Positions 28,582 through 39,302 are shown, counted from the first letter of the stretch. The stretch: 64,000 nucleotides of DNA from an uncultured Bacteroidota bacterium (GCA_902566635.1 CACFJP010000004.1:26266-90265), one strand, 5' to 3'. The notes: generated by a model from the sequence alone, not told the origin. A program made the numbers and translations.

Positions 28582-30924
28582 ATGAGATTACTGTTATTTA
28601 TTTTCTTTACATCCTTTTCATTAATTGCTCAGAATAAACCTTTGTATTTGGATTCAAATGCTGACATAAGAGATCGTATTAGCGATTTGATGGCACGAAT
28701 GACTCTTGAGGAAAAAGTAGGTCAAATGTGCCAATATGTTGGGTTAGAGTATTTGAAAAAACAAAAGAGAAACAAAAAAGCCTCTGGCGATGTATCTAAG
28801 CTTAATAAGGATGCTTTTGCGATGTATGGCTTGTCTGAAAGTGAAATAATACAAGAAATAATCGATGGGAAAATAGGCTCATTTCTTCATGTTCTTGACC
28901 CTGAGGAGGCAAATTATTTACAGGGTTTTACATTAGATACAAGGTTAAAAATACCTCTTATTATTGGAATTGATGCGATACACGGAAATGCTATGGTTCG
29001 TGGAACTACTGTTTATCCATCACCTATATCAATTGCTGCAACTTTCAATAATGATTTTGCTTATGACGTGGCTAAACAAAGTGCAAGGGAGATGAGAGCT
29101 ACAGGTTCTCAATGGACATTTATGCCAAATATTGATGTGGCACGTGACCCAAGATGGGGTCGTGTAGGTGAAACTTTTGGAGAAGACCCATTTATGGTTG
29201 GTGAAATGGGTAAAGCCATGATTATGGGTTTTCAGGGAGAAGACTTTGGCCAACCTAATAATGTAATTGCTTGTGCAAAACACATGATTGCTGGGTCTGA
29301 ACCACTTAACGGCCTAAATATTTCTCCTATGGATGTCTCAGAACGATCATTATATGAAATTCATTTACCACCATACAAAAAAGGAATAGATGCAGGTGTT
29401 TATTCAATAATGGCAGCTCATAACGAGCTCAACGGAATTCCAAGCCATATGCACAAAGGTCTCATGACAGACCTACTTAGAAATAAATGGGGTTTTGGCG
29501 GATTTTATGTAAGTGACTGGTATGATATCAAACGAATATGGTCGTATCATAAAGTTGCAAGAAACTACAAAGAAGCATCACTTTTTTCTGTAGAGGCAGG
29601 AATGGATATGAATATGCATGGACCTGAATTTTATGATTTTATTGTTGATTTAGTTAACGAAAAAAAGTTATCAATCGATAGAGTTAATGAAGCGTGTTCA
29701 AAGATATTATATGCAAAATTCCAACTTGGCTTATTTGAAAATCGCCTTGTTGATAAATCCAAAATAGTTGAAAATGTTTTCATAAAAAGTCATTTAGATA
29801 AAGCAGAGGAAATAGCTGACAGTTCGATCACACTCTTAAAAAATAACGAATTACTCCCAATCAATAATTCAAATTCAAAACGGATATTGGTCACTGGTCC
29901 TAACGCACATAATCATACCACTTTGGGAGATTGGCATTTTGAGCAGCCAGAGGAAAACGTTGTAACCATTTTTGAAGGCATACAGGATATTGGAGAAAAT
30001 TATAATCATAAAGTAGATTATTTCGATTCAGGTATAAAGATTAGAAACATTCAAGATTCGAGGATCAAAGCTACTGCTGAAATGTCAACAAATTATGACC
30101 ACGTATTTGTTGTTGTAGGCGACAATTCTCTAAGATATACATGGGAGGGTGGTAAAAGCTTTCAAAAGACAGCAGGAGAAAACAAAGCGAGGAGTTTTTT
30201 AGGTCTTCCTGGAAAACAGCTTGATTTAGTAAAATCCATTTATGAAAAAAATAAAAACCTTACAGTCGTTTATGTAAGTGGAAAACCGATTAGTGAGCCA
30301 TGGATTGAAGATAATATTAAGTCAATCATTCATGCATGGGAACCAGGGAGCATGGGAGGTAAATCCTTGGCTAAAATCGTTTTTGGGGAGATAAATCCAA
30401 GCGGGAAAATGCCCATGACGACTGCAAGATCAGTGGGTCAACTTACGATGGTATATAATCACAAACCCACGAATTACATTCACAAGTATGCTTTTGAGAA
30501 AACAAAACCACTTTATCGGTTTGGTTTTGGATTGAGTTATACTACTTTCTCTATTTCAAAACCAACCTTGTCAACGACCAAATGGGATGGCAAAGGAAAG
30601 GTGCTTGTTGAGGTAGATGTTAAAAACACTGGCGAAAGAGAGGGCATGGAAACTGTGCAGCTTTATATCCGTGACTTATTCAGTAGTGTTACTCGGCCGG
30701 TACTGGAACTCAAAGGATACAAAAAAGTAAATGTGTTTCCTGGGCAAACTAAACGTGTATCCTTTAGCTTAGAGTTAGATGATTTTGCGTTTTACGATAG
30801 AGAAATGAAGTATAAAGCTGAAGAAGGTAAATTCAATATTTTGGTAGGTAACTCAGCAAATTCGTCTAATCTCAAAAAAACTACAATTGAACTAACTAAA
30901 AACATTTATTTAAATGAAAACTAA
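28582..30924 (+). CDS. GH3 family beta-xylosidase/beta-glucosidase
   Basis: 'MTLEEKVGQMCQYVGLEY', 'MPNIDVARDPRWGRVGETFGEDPFMVGEMGKAMIMGFQG', 'GFYVSDWYDIKRIW' nucleophile Asp, C-terminal fibronectin III-like domain. Confidence 0.95.
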   Translation: MRLLLFIFFTSFSLIAQNKPLYLDSNADIRDRISDLMARMTLEEKVGQMCQYVGLEYLKKQKRNKKASGDVSKLNKDAFAMYGLSESEIIQEIIDGKIGSFLHVLDPEEANYLQGFTLDTRLKIPLIIGIDAIHGNAMVRGTTVYPSPISIAATFNNDFAYDVAKQSAREMRATGSQWTFMPNIDVARDPRWGRVGETFGEDPFMVGEMGKAMIMGFQGEDFGQPNNVIACAKHMIAGSEPLNGLNISPMDVSERSLYEIHLPPYKKGIDAGVYSIMAAHNELNGIPSHMHKGLMTDLLRNKWGFGGFYVSDWYDIKRIWSYHKVARNYKEASLFSVEAGMDMNMHGPEFYDFIVDLVNEKKLSIDRVNEACSKILYAKFQLGLFENRLVDKSKIVENVFIKSHLDKAEEIADSSITLLKNNELLPINNSNSKRILVTGPNAHNHTTLGDWHFEQPEENVVTIFEGIQDIGENYNHKVDYFDSGIKIRNIQDSRIKATAEMSTNYDHVFVVVGDNSLRYTWEGGKSFQKTAGENKARSFLGLPGKQLDLVKSIYEKNKNLTVVYVSGKPISEPWIEDNIKSIIHAWEPGSMGGKSLAKIVFGEINPSGKMPMTTARSVGQLTMVYNHKPTNYIHKYAFEKTKPLYRFGFGLSYTTFSISKPTLSTTKWDGKGKVLVEVDVKNTGEREGMETVQLYIRDLFSSVTRPVLELKGYKKVNVFPGQTKRVSFSLELDDFAFYDREMKYKAEEGKFNILVGNSANSSNLKKTTIELTKNIYLNEN

Positions 30925-32338
30925 TATCTATTTACTGATAATCTTTAGCTTCGTTTGCTTTTCAACAATAGCCCAAGAATCAAACCAAAAAAATGTTATG
31001 CTGATAATTGTAGATGACTTACGACCTGCTCTGCCAACTTATGGGGCAACTCAGGTCGTAGCACCCAACATTACAGCGTTTTCAAAAGATGCAGTACAAT
31101 TTAATAATGCTTTTGTGAACATTCCTACTTGTGGTGCCTCAAGGGCAAGTATCCTCACAGGTATTAGACCAACTAGAGAATATTATAAGAAGTATTACAC
31201 TTCTATTGATGAAGATATGCCGCAAGCCATAACCATCTCGGAATTGTTACAAACTAGGGGCTACACTACGATTAGTAATGGAAAGGTTTCGCACAATATT
31301 TCAGATAAAGCCTCTACTTGGGATGATTTGTGGCGACCTAGATCAACAAACCCAAAAGATTATCTATTGGAGGAAAATATTGAATCTAGCAAGCTTCCTC
31401 ATAAAAATAATCATATGCCTTATGAAAAGGCCAATGTTGAAGACCAAGCATATAAAGATGGGAAAATCGCTGCAAAGACAATTAGAGATTTAAAGAAATT
31501 GAAGTCCAATAAAGAATCATTTTTTCTAGTCGCAGGCTTTTTAAAGCCCCATCTTCCATTTAATGCTCCTGCAAAATATTGGGAAATGTATGACAGAAAC
31601 AATATTGCCCCTCCAGTAAATAATAAATTTCCAGTAACCGCATATGTGGGTGCAGGGAATTGGTACGAGTTATCTAAATACAAGGGAATTCAAAAAGGTT
31701 ATTCAGATGATCCGCGATTGAATGCAAAGACATTTACCATGGATGCAGAAATGACTACCAATTTAATTCATGGATATTATGCATGTGTGAGTTATATCGA
31801 TCAACAAATCGGAAATGTTTTGCAGGCACTTGAAGACCTTGGTCTTTCCGAGGATACGATTGTAATAATCACTAGTGATCATGGTTTTAGTTTGTCTGAC
31901 CACAATAGATGGTCAAAACATAATTTATTCAAGGTGGAAAACCATGTTCCTTTATTTATTAGGGTTCCAGGTCTTTCAAATTCTGGAAAGTCTGATAGCT
32001 TTGTTGAGCTCATCGATCTATACCCCACAATTTGTGACTTGTTGGGTATAGAAAAACCCAAACAACTAGAGGGTATGTCCTTAGTTGAAAACATTAAAAA
32101 TCCAAATCTAATTTCTAAAACAAACACATACTCGCGCTACACAAATGGCGATATGTATATCTCAGATAATTATGCCTACTCTGAATGGAAGTATTCTGAA
32201 GAGGGCAAAATCGTGGGTAGAATGCTTTATAATATGAAAAATGACCCATTGCAGATGGAAAACTTGTCGCATCTTGAAAAGTACGAGACCCTTATGGACA
32301 GTTTAAGCAATAACATCAAATCAAAGAAAATTTACTAA
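30914..32338 (+). CDS. Sulfatase, S1 type (iduronate-2-sulfatase-like)
   Basis: 'VMLIIVDDLRPALPTYG', 'TCGASRASILTGIRP' (CxA variant), 'ITSDHGFSLSDHNRWSKH'. Confidence 0.92.
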   Translation: MKTNIYLLIIFSFVCFSTIAQESNQKNVMLIIVDDLRPALPTYGATQVVAPNITAFSKDAVQFNNAFVNIPTCGASRASILTGIRPTREYYKKYYTSIDEDMPQAITISELLQTRGYTTISNGKVSHNISDKASTWDDLWRPRSTNPKDYLLEENIESSKLPHKNNHMPYEKANVEDQAYKDGKIAAKTIRDLKKLKSNKESFFLVAGFLKPHLPFNAPAKYWEMYDRNNIAPPVNNKFPVTAYVGAGNWYELSKYKGIQKGYSDDPRLNAKTFTMDAEMTTNLIHGYYACVSYIDQQIGNVLQALEDLGLSEDTIVIITSDHGFSLSDHNRWSKHNLFKVENHVPLFIRVPGLSNSGKSDSFVELIDLYPTICDLLGIEKPKQLEGMSLVENIKNPNLISKTNTYSRYTNGDMYISDNYAYSEWKYSEEGKIVGRMLYNMKNDPLQMENLSHLEKYETLMDSLSNNIKSKKIY

Positions 32339-32339
32339 T

Positions 32340-33941
32340 ATGAAAAATTATAAAGTTATTTTATTACTAGTTTGGAGCTCGTTTGTTTTAGCGCAGGATA
32401 AAAGGCCAAATATTTTGTTTATAATGTCTGATGACCATGCTTATCAAGCGATTAGTGCATACAACGACAAACTAATTCAGACCCCCAATATCGATAAGAT
32501 TGCCAAGGAGGGGATTTTATTTTCAAACGCGAGTGTAACAAATTCTATTTGTGCTCCATCTAGAGCGACGATTTTAACCGGAAAGTTTAGCCATATCAAT
32601 GGAAAAGTTGATAATATTTTCCCTTTTGATACGACTCAGATGACATTTCCCCAATTTTTTCAGAAAGCAGGATATCAAACGGCAATGTTTGGTAAACTTC
32701 ACTTTGGAAACAACCCAAAAGGTTTTGACGACTTCTTAATTTTGCCTGGACAAGGTCACTATATCAATCCCAAATTTATCGGGAAGGAAAAAGACACAAT
32801 CATTACGGGATATGTAACAGATGTTATCACAGATCTGACTCTAAATTGGTTTGAACAAAAGAGAGATGCATCCAAGCCATTTTTAATGATGTATCTTCAC
32901 AAGGCACCACACAGGGCTTGGTGGCCAAGTCCTGAAAAATTTGAAGAATTTTATCAAAAAGAATTTCCATTGCCAGAAACGCTTTTTGATAACTACTCAA
33001 ATAGAGCTTCAGCTGCTTCAAGTGCCGAGATGAATATTTTTGAACACATGCATTTGATGCAAGACAATAAGGTCTATCCAAAGACTATACAGCAGATGGG
33101 GGATTTGGTCAAAGACATCACTTATACCGGAGAAAGTAGAAAGATAAAAAAAGCAGGGGCTGGCGAATTTTTAAGGCCTTTTAAACGAGCAAACAAACTA
33201 CAAGAAGAGGAGTACAGAAAAACGTTAGATAAAATCAGTGCTGATTTTAAAAATAAATGGCCAAATATGTCTGATAAAGAAAAAACCATTTGGAAATATC
33301 AGCGATACATGCAAGATTATCTCGCAACAATTTCGTCGGTAGATGATAATGTTGGTAGGGTATTAGATTATCTTAAAGAAAATAACTTAGAAGATAATAC
33401 GATTGTTGTTTACACTTCAGATCAAGGGTTTTATTTGGGTGAACATGGTTGGTTTGATAAAAGATTTATTTATAACGAATCCTTTAAAACACCATTGCTT
33501 ATACGCTGGCCCAATAAAATAAGACCAGGAATAACAAATGATGAAATGGTGCAAAACCTCGACTTTGCGCAAACATTTTTGGAAGCAGCGAGTATAAAGG
33601 CACCCAGGGATATGCAGGGTGAAAGTTTACTTCCTTTACTTTTTGAGAATCAAAAAAAATGGACACGTGAAGCTGTTTACTACCACTACTATGAATTCCC
33701 ATCTGTTCACATGGTAAAGCGTCATTATGGGATCGTTACAAAAGAATATAAATTAGTTCATTATTACTATGATATTGATGAGTGGGAGTTTTTGGACAGG
33801 AAAGCAGATCCAAATGAAATGACAAACCTTTATTATGACCCAAATTATCAAAGCATCATTCAAACGATGAAAAAGAAGCTGAAAAAAATTCGTAAAAAAT
33901 ATAAAGACTCGGATGAATTATCTCAAAAATATTTATATTAA
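32340..33941 (+). CDS. Sulfatase, S1 type (N-acetylglucosamine-6-sulfatase/mucin-desulfatase-like)
   Basis: 'ILFIMSDDHAYQAISAYN', 'SICAPSRATILTGKFSHING', 'VYTSDQGFYLGEHGWFDKRFIYNES'. Confidence 0.92.
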   Translation: MKNYKVILLLVWSSFVLAQDKRPNILFIMSDDHAYQAISAYNDKLIQTPNIDKIAKEGILFSNASVTNSICAPSRATILTGKFSHINGKVDNIFPFDTTQMTFPQFFQKAGYQTAMFGKLHFGNNPKGFDDFLILPGQGHYINPKFIGKEKDTIITGYVTDVITDLTLNWFEQKRDASKPFLMMYLHKAPHRAWWPSPEKFEEFYQKEFPLPETLFDNYSNRASAASSAEMNIFEHMHLMQDNKVYPKTIQQMGDLVKDITYTGESRKIKKAGAGEFLRPFKRANKLQEEEYRKTLDKISADFKNKWPNMSDKEKTIWKYQRYMQDYLATISSVDDNVGRVLDYLKENNLEDNTIVVYTSDQGFYLGEHGWFDKRFIYNESFKTPLLIRWPNKIRPGITNDEMVQNLDFAQTFLEAASIKAPRDMQGESLLPLLFENQKKWTREAVYYHYYEFPSVHMVKRHYGIVTKEYKLVHYYYDIDEWEFLDRKADPNEMTNLYYDPNYQSIIQTMKKKLKKIRKKYKDSDELSQKYLY

Positions 33942-34845
33942 TAAACATTCTTTTTTTATACTTTTATTATTATCCTTTTCTTGCGTTTCGTTAGGTCAGA
34001 TTGCTAAAAAAACAAAAGTTTTCATTCTTGCTGGTCAATCTAATATGGATGGTCGAGGCGACGCATCAAATCTGTCTGAAGCGGAAATGAAATTATTATC
34101 CAATGCAAGTCAAAAAATATACTTTGTTTATAAAGGGACTGTGGGAGAAGGAAATGCCATTCGATATAAGGGTGCGTTAGACTTCACAAATCCTTGGAGT
34201 TTTGTGAAAAAAAAATTCAGAATTGAGAAATGCTTTGGTCCTGAGCTTTTTTTTGGCATTGAGCTTGTAAAAAACCACCCCAACCACGACTATCTTTTTA
34301 TTAAAAGATCTCAGGGCGGAACTTCTTTGTATGGCGCTTGGAATCCTAATTGGTCTTTTGAAAAGGCAAGTTTTTTTAACGAACAAGATAAACCAAAACT
34401 TTATCAAGATTTTATAAATCTTGTAGATGCTGAGCTTGCAAAATTGAATCCTGACAGTTATGAAATTGTTGGTATGCTATGGGTGCAAGGTGAGACTGAC
34501 AGTAATACAATTAATGGAACAATAGCTGCAGATACTTACCATCAAAATTTAGAAAATTTAGTCAATTCAGTTAGAGGACATTATCATATTCCTAATCTTC
34601 CTTTCTTGATACTGGGAGTGGGTAGTAAAAAAGTTCAAAAAGCAATGTTTGAAGTGAGTAAAAAATTAAATAATGTAAGCTTCATTGAGAGAAGCCATGA
34701 CGTAAATAAGATCAACTATACACCGATTTACACACACAAATGGAAAGACAAGCATGTGGGACATTACAACTATGAGGGGATGAAAAAAATTGGGCAGCTA
34801 TTTTTTGAAAGTTATCAAGCATCTTACGCAAATCTTTTACAATGA
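33913..34845 (+). CDS. SGNH-type carbohydrate esterase, CE6/sialate O-acetylesterase-like (probable acetylxylan esterase)
   Basis: 'KVFILAGQSNMDGRGDASNLSEAEMKLL' (GQSNM block), 'KRSQGGTSLYGAWNP', 'GMLWVQGETDS'. 29-bp overlap with the preceding sulfatase. Confidence 0.85.
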   Translation: MNYLKNIYINKHSFFILLLLSFSCVSLGQIAKKTKVFILAGQSNMDGRGDASNLSEAEMKLLSNASQKIYFVYKGTVGEGNAIRYKGALDFTNPWSFVKKKFRIEKCFGPELFFGIELVKNHPNHDYLFIKRSQGGTSLYGAWNPNWSFEKASFFNEQDKPKLYQDFINLVDAELAKLNPDSYEIVGMLWVQGETDSNTINGTIAADTYHQNLENLVNSVRGHYHIPNLPFLILGVGSKKVQKAMFEVSKKLNNVSFIERSHDVNKINYTPIYTHKWKDKHVGHYNYEGMKKIGQLFFESYQASYANLLQ

Positions 34846-36239
34846 TTAAGTTCATAAATTCTGTTTTTTTTCTTTTTAGTATTATGTTTGTTTTTGGTCA
34901 AGAGAACAAGCCCAACATTGTATGGCTTGTATGTGAAGACCAATCAGCGCAATTTTTTCCGATGTATGGTGACAAAACAGTTTCATTGCCTCACCTTGAA
35001 AAATTAGCAGAAGACAGCGTTATTTTTGAAAATATGCATGCAACAACCCCAGTGTGTGCTCCTGCTCGAAGTGCCATAATTACAGGGATGTATCCCACGA
35101 GTTTGGGGACTCACAATATGCGTGCTTACAATGAAGGAAGAAAAACCAATCAACCTCAACTTGGAATACCCAGCTACTCTCCTAAATTCCCAGACTATAT
35201 CAAACCCTTCACTGTGTACTTGAGAGAAGAGGGATATTATTGCACCAACAGCAACAAGCAAGATTACAATTTTAAAATTACGAGTGATGTTTGGGACCAA
35301 AGCTGTCGTTACTGTCAAGGTGAAGAGAAAGAAAACATTCATTGGAGAAAAAGAGATGCAGGCCAGCCTTTTTTTTCAGTTTTCAACTTCCAAATCACAC
35401 ATGAATCACAGATTTGGAAGCAACAAGAAGTATTTTTTGACCCAAAGGATATTGAATTTATTCCGCCTTATTTCCCCGATGACCCTGTAGTTAGGCGAGA
35501 TATGGCAACAAATTATTCAAACCTAGTTCTTATGGATAAGCAAGTGGGTGAAATTATTTCAGAGCTAAAAGAGCAAGAGTTATACGATGACGCCTACATA
35601 TTTTTTTACTCTGATCATGGTGGACCTTTTCCAAGACATAAAAGAGCCATTTATCAAACAGGCACAAAGGTCCCTTTCTTTGTAAAATTTCCAAAATCAC
35701 TTCATGCAGGAAAAAAAGATGATAGGTTAATTAGCTTTGTTGATTTGGCACCCTCTGTTTTGCAAATGGCTGGAATTGAAATCCCCTGGCACATGCAGGG
35801 AAAACCAATCAACAAATTTTTACATAAAAACTTGAGGGATTACTTAGTTACAGCATCGGATAGGTTTGATGGACAGTATGATAGAGTTCGAGCAATACAA
35901 GACAAGAGATTTAAGCTCATTAGAAGTTTTTTTCCAGAAAAGTCACATCATCTAGATATAAAGTACAGAAAAAATATGCCAATGATGCAAAAACTACTGA
36001 AGCTTTATCTTAATGGAAAATTAAATCAAGACCAACAAAATTGGTTCGGCTTGAAAGAGGAATATGAATTTTATGACTTACAATTGGATCCGTTTGAGAT
36101 GAAAAATCAAATCAATAACCCCTATTATAAAGAACATATTCAGCTGCTAAAAGTTGAATTGGAAAAATGGATGTTAAGCACAAATGATTTGGGAGCAGTT
36201 CCTGAGCAAGTATTGATAAAACAAGCTATCTCAAATTAA
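34842..36239 (+). CDS. Sulfatase, S1 type
   Basis: 'IVWLVCEDQSAQFFPMYGD', 'PVCAPARSAIITGMYPTSLGTHNMR', 'FYSDHGGPFPRHK'. ATGA overlap with the esterase. Confidence 0.92.
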   Translation: MIKFINSVFFLFSIMFVFGQENKPNIVWLVCEDQSAQFFPMYGDKTVSLPHLEKLAEDSVIFENMHATTPVCAPARSAIITGMYPTSLGTHNMRAYNEGRKTNQPQLGIPSYSPKFPDYIKPFTVYLREEGYYCTNSNKQDYNFKITSDVWDQSCRYCQGEEKENIHWRKRDAGQPFFSVFNFQITHESQIWKQQEVFFDPKDIEFIPPYFPDDPVVRRDMATNYSNLVLMDKQVGEIISELKEQELYDDAYIFFYSDHGGPFPRHKRAIYQTGTKVPFFVKFPKSLHAGKKDDRLISFVDLAPSVLQMAGIEIPWHMQGKPINKFLHKNLRDYLVTASDRFDGQYDRVRAIQDKRFKLIRSFFPEKSHHLDIKYRKNMPMMQKLLKLYLNGKLNQDQQNWFGLKEEYEFYDLQLDPFEMKNQINNPYYKEHIQLLKVELEKWMLSTNDLGAVPEQVLIKQAISN

Positions 36240-36274
36240 TTCTTTGTCAAGTAATTTGAAATATATTTTTTGTT

Positions 36275-37765
36275 ATGAAACTTATTTTTGACTTTTATGT
36301 GACTCCAATAAATCCGTTAAAAAAAATTAGAGTTTTTTGGATGATACTACTGTTGCTTAATTCTACTTTAATGTTTTCTCAAAGAGATAATAATAACTCT
36401 TCTCCAAATTTCATTGTTATTTTAGTTGATGATCAAGGTTGGAGTGGGACTTCAGTTCAAATGAAAAAAGGTGATGCATCCTCAAAGAGTGATTACCATC
36501 ATACGCCAAACTTAGAAAAACTAGCAGCAAAAGGTATGCGTTTTTCTCAAGCCTATTCAACCTCTCCAGTGTGTGCGCCTTCTCGATACAGCTTACAATT
36601 TGGCAAAAGTGCAGCTAGACTCAACATGATCAGAGTTCAAATGAGTACAGATCATATTGATCATACAACTGAAATGACCATCCCAAAGATTTTAAAAAAA
36701 ATAAATTCAAAATACGTTAGCGCTCATTATGGAAAATGGGGGATGGGTATTAGTAATTCAAAATTGGGTGTTAATTTTGGAGTACATCCGTCAGTACTTG
36801 GATATGACTTCTCTGATGGCAAAACAACAAATAGGGACGGCGGTTTTCAACCGCCTGAGTGGGAATTTTCTACATCGGAAGATCCAAAAAAAATCTACTC
36901 ACTCACACAGCGGTCTATTGCTTTTATTGAGAAGCAATCAAAATCAAAAAATCCCTTTTACTTACAACTGTCTCATTATGCTGTTCACTCAAATATTCAA
37001 GCCACAAAACGGTCTTTGGAGAAATATGAGAAAAATGAAAAAGGGAAACTTCATAAGAATGCATATTTTGCTGCACTCACAGAAGACTTAGATTATTCTG
37101 TTGGGATTTTACTCAACAAACTGCAGGAGTTCGGAATCGCAAATAATACCTATATTATTTACTGCTCGGATAATGGTGCAGTCCCAACACTACCACCAAG
37201 AAGAAAATACAAACACAGTTACAACTACCCTTTGAGCAGAGGCAAATGGGACTTAAAAGAAGGAGGGATAAGAATCCCTTTCATTGTTTCAGGACCAAAT
37301 ATCAAGCCCAATTCATTTTCTGATACGCCTGTCTCTTTGGCTGACGTTTTGCCAACAATCGCAGATTTAGCTGGGCACAGTTCTCGAAGACAAATGAAAA
37401 CGATTGATGGCGGAAGCATAAAAAAAGTATTATATAACTCTGGTATTGGGAAAGTTAAAAGAAAGGATAAAGGATTTTATTTTCATGTACCTTACATAAA
37501 TAATATCGCATTTGGTAGGCCTCACTCATCAATTATAACAGGCCTTTATAAGCTCATTAAGTTTCATGATAATGATGAGCTAAATTTATTTGACCTTTCG
37601 ATTGATATAGGAGAACAAAATAACCTCGCTATGGAGTTTCCAAGGAAAGCAAAAAAACTAGAATCCAAAATGGAGCGCTACTTTAAGAAGCACAAAACAG
37701 TGAAATGGAGAAATGGAATTGATTGGAAATATAAATCTATTCAAGAAATCAATTCGTTTTACTAA
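36275..37765 (+). CDS. Sulfatase, S1 type
   Basis: 'FIVILVDDQGWSGTSVQM', 'PVCAPSRYSLQFGKSAARLNMIRV', 'YCSDNGAVPTLPPRRKYKHSYNYPLSRGKWDLKEGGIRIPFIVSGP'. Confidence 0.92.
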   Translation: MKLIFDFYVTPINPLKKIRVFWMILLLLNSTLMFSQRDNNNSSPNFIVILVDDQGWSGTSVQMKKGDASSKSDYHHTPNLEKLAAKGMRFSQAYSTSPVCAPSRYSLQFGKSAARLNMIRVQMSTDHIDHTTEMTIPKILKKINSKYVSAHYGKWGMGISNSKLGVNFGVHPSVLGYDFSDGKTTNRDGGFQPPEWEFSTSEDPKKIYSLTQRSIAFIEKQSKSKNPFYLQLSHYAVHSNIQATKRSLEKYEKNEKGKLHKNAYFAALTEDLDYSVGILLNKLQEFGIANNTYIIYCSDNGAVPTLPPRRKYKHSYNYPLSRGKWDLKEGGIRIPFIVSGPNIKPNSFSDTPVSLADVLPTIADLAGHSSRRQMKTIDGGSIKKVLYNSGIGKVKRKDKGFYFHVPYINNIAFGRPHSSIITGLYKLIKFHDNDELNLFDLSIDIGEQNNLAMEFPRKAKKLESKMERYFKKHKTVKWRNGIDWKYKSIQEINSFY

Positions 37766-39302
37766 ATTTTCTTTTCAATAGATTAAGCCTTGGTTCAAGC
37801 CATGGTTTAGCCTTATCGAGCTGCCGTCCAAGGCCTTGTGGATATTCTTGTGCATCAATAACTCTTTTTTCAAGAATCATTTTAAGTGAATCGAGAACCT
37901 TGTTGTATTGCTGATTATTTACCAAATTCAACAGTTCGTGCTGATCGTTTTTGTGGTCATATAGTTCGTACTTAAAAAGGTTATTATGACTCCAGCGATT
38001 TAATCGGTATCTTTTTGTTTTTATTGAATAGCCTTGTGCCATTCCTTGAGGAGTTCTGACTAAAAGTTCCGTCAGAGCGCTATTTCTGATCGGAGTTTTA
38101 GAACCTTTGAAATATGGATTTAAACTTTTACCACGCACAAAATCTGGTATTTCCATTCGAAGTAATTCCATAATTGTTGGGTACAAATCAACAAGCTCAA
38201 CAGGTTCGTTTATGGGACCTAAATCACTTGATATTCCAGGCCCTGAAAAAATTAATGGAACCCTCGTTGCATGTTCGAATAATGTTTGCTTTTGCCAGTG
38301 CCCATGCTCTCCGAGGTGATAGCCATGATCAGATGTAAAGACAACTATTGTTTTTTTATCCAAACCTGTTTTTTTGAGTTTGTCTAACACCCGACCGATT
38401 TGAGCATCCACAAAGCTAACAGTTGCATAATATGCTTGCTTGATTTCTAGTGCCAGTTCAGGTTCTAGGCTAACTTGTTCTTTTTTTGCACGCACTGAAA
38501 TAGCAGCTGGATCTGGGATGGTTTTTAAATATTGACTTGAACTTTGTGGAACAGAAAAATCTTTATTTTTGTGTAATTCATAATATTTTTCAGGGGCAAC
38601 AAAAGGCACGTGGGGTCGGTACAAACCGAATGCTAAAAAGAAATTCTCACCACTCTTGGCAAATTCGTCTAGAAATGCAATAGTATTGGTTGCTCCAATT
38701 CCATCTGTTTGTTCTTCATCCTTACCAGAAGCCATATGCCAACTCAGAACACCCCCATTAAATCTTGGTTTTAGAAATGTTATTTTATGTTCTTCAATTT
38801 TATCTCTTCCATATGGGTTTACTGTTCTATCCCAAGTATACATATCATCATAACTAGCCGTGCCTATATCTCTTGGGTTATGGTAGTGATAAACTTTACC
38901 AACTCTTATGGAATGATAATTTTCCATCCTAAATTTTTGCCCTAAAGTTATTACGTCAGGAATCGTTTGGCGAACATGAAGTCTTAGCTCTTTAGACTTT
39001 GTTTGATCTGGATAAAGCCCAGTCATAAAAGAAACTCTAGAGGGACCGCAGAGTGGATATTGAACGTGAGCATTTGTAAACAGCACCCCCTCTTTAGCAA
39101 GCCTGTCTATGTTAGGCGTATCAGCAAGGGGATCACCATACGCGCCAATGGCACAATTTAAATCGTCAGCTATGATGAATAAAACATTAAATTTTTCAGA
39201 ATATTGAGCGAAGTTTAAGGTAGAATTTAACAAAATTAACAAGATCAAATCATTGAATTTGAGCATATGAATGTACTTCCAAAAAACTTTAAAACAAATC
39301 AT
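37749..39302 (-). CDS. Sulfatase, S1 type (iduronate-2-sulfatase-like)
   Basis: 'VLFIIADDLNCAIGAYGD', 'PLCGPSRVSFMTGLYPDQT', 'VFTSDHGYHLGEHGHWQKQTLFEHATRVPLIFSGPG'. Confidence 0.92.
   Translation of the reverse strand: MICFKVFWKYIHMLKFNDLILLILLNSTLNFAQYSEKFNVLFIIADDLNCAIGAYGDPLADTPNIDRLAKEGVLFTNAHVQYPLCGPSRVSFMTGLYPDQTKSKELRLHVRQTIPDVITLGQKFRMENYHSIRVGKVYHYHNPRDIGTASYDDMYTWDRTVNPYGRDKIEEHKITFLKPRFNGGVLSWHMASGKDEEQTDGIGATNTIAFLDEFAKSGENFFLAFGLYRPHVPFVAPEKYYELHKNKDFSVPQSSSQYLKTIPDPAAISVRAKKEQVSLEPELALEIKQAYYATVSFVDAQIGRVLDKLKKTGLDKKTIVVFTSDHGYHLGEHGHWQKQTLFEHATRVPLIFSGPGISSDLGPINEPVELVDLYPTIMELLRMEIPDFVRGKSLNPYFKGSKTPIRNSALTELLVRTPQGMAQGYSIKTKRYRLNRWSHNNLFKYELYDHKNDQHELLNLVNNQQYNKVLDSLKMILEKRVIDAQEYPQGLGRQLDKAKPWLEPRLNLLKRKFSKTN

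Noticed and set aside
35004-35342. 112-aa and similar minus-strand ORFs inside sulfatase genes
   Set aside because: Overlap strongly supported sulfatase coding sequence; no recognisable domain.
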